Positions 6,053 through 6,136 of a stretch of DNA of 6,136 bases are shown here, piece by piece. Source of the DNA: DATLFP01 sp035540955 (GTDB lineage: Bacteria; Actinomycetota; Acidimicrobiia; Acidimicrobiales; CADCSY01); contig DATLFP010000256.1 of assembly GCA_035540955.1 (NCBI GenBank), forward strand, positions 1-6,136. The letters are read 5' to 3'. The notes below the pieces were generated by a model. That model searched no databases. It saw only the letters and a list, made by a program, of their open reading frames with translations, and was not told the DNA's origin. A program made the position numbers and the translations under genes. Every line of letters begins with the position of its first letter. The stretch's first letter is position 1.

Positions 6053-6136
6053 GTGACCAGGCCGTTCCGCACCGAACCGCCCCGTCCGCCGGTGGGCGGC
6101 CTGCTGCGACCGCGCCTGCTGGCCTTGCTCGCGCGC
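6053..6136 (+). CDS. probable LuxR/MalT-type large regulator, N-terminal fragment (3' end outside window)
   Basis: A frame stays open to the window edge with the peptide VTRPFRTEPPRPPVGGLLRP followed by RLLALLAR. The string PRPPVGG-x-x-x-R-P-R-L-L-x-x-L is what I recognise from just upstream of the Walker A P-loop in large ATP-binding (STAND/MalT-like) LuxR-family regulators. The Walker motif itself would come after the window ends. The start could be the GTG at 6053 or the in-frame ATG at 6005, which adds 16 residues. I prefer 6053 because it brings the family motif close to the N-terminus and falls just after a TANNNT element; neither start has a strong Shine-Dalgarno sequence. The gene is divergent from the membrane cyclase-like gene and shares the palindrome-bearing intergenic region, so it is a natural candidate regulator of it. 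Only 28 codons are visible, so the family call is tentative. Confidence 0.5.
   Translation, partial: MTRPFRTEPPRPPVGGLLRPRLLALLAR

Noticed and set aside
5920..6072. 51-codon N-terminal extension of the cyclase-like frame up to an ATG at 6072
   Set aside because: The extra peptide is Pro/Arg/Ala-rich with no family pattern, it overlaps the 19-nt-arm palindrome, and it would overlap the start of the divergent regulator.

Overview
The window is very GC-rich with strong third-position GC bias, and its protein families are typical of Actinobacteria. These are an ERCC4-type nuclease C-terminus, an HD/HD-GYP–LuxR hybrid regulator, and what looks like the N-terminus of a large LuxR/MalT-type regulator. 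An Acidimicrobiia-like or related high-GC actinobacterium fits best; this is inferred from protein style, not from a marker gene.

Layout, left to right. At 3-227 (+) lies the C-terminal tail of an ERCC4-domain protein. It converges on an alpha/beta-hydrolase (288-1046, -). Upstream of the hydrolase on the same strand, 48 nt away, is an HD-GYP-like/LuxR-HTH regulator (1095-2633, -). A 136-nt gap (2634-2769) carries a short perfect inverted repeat. Upstream of that is a 1049-residue membrane protein (2770-5919, -), the main object of the window. A 133-nt divergent intergenic region follows (5920-6052) with a striking 19-nt-arm imperfect palindrome. Last comes the truncated start of a probable LuxR/MalT-type regulator (6053 to the window end, +).

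The most interesting gene is the 1049-aa protein. Its middle (about residues 388-640) matches the class II nucleotidyl cyclase toxins (anthrax edema factor, Bordetella CyaA, Pseudomonas ExoY). It has an Arg and two Lys at the same spacing (R394, K411, K418), a D-x-D pair about 126 residues later (D544, D546), an H-G pair (H579) and a following E-I-L-I...P-E-G strand. This domain is not in an obvious secreted toxin. There is no signal peptide, a single transmembrane helix lies C-terminal to it with positive-inside topology, and about 300 residues follow on the outside, ending in an NTF2-like domain with paired cysteines. This looks like a membrane-anchored, possibly receptor-type, class II cyclase.

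The three minus-strand genes run in the same direction: cyclase-like membrane protein, then HD-GYP-like/LuxR regulator, then hydrolase. One hypothesis is a signalling cassette with a nucleotide-making enzyme, a nucleotide-sensing or phosphodiesterase-derived transcription factor, and an enzyme output. The 136-nt gap means co-transcription of the first two genes is unproven.
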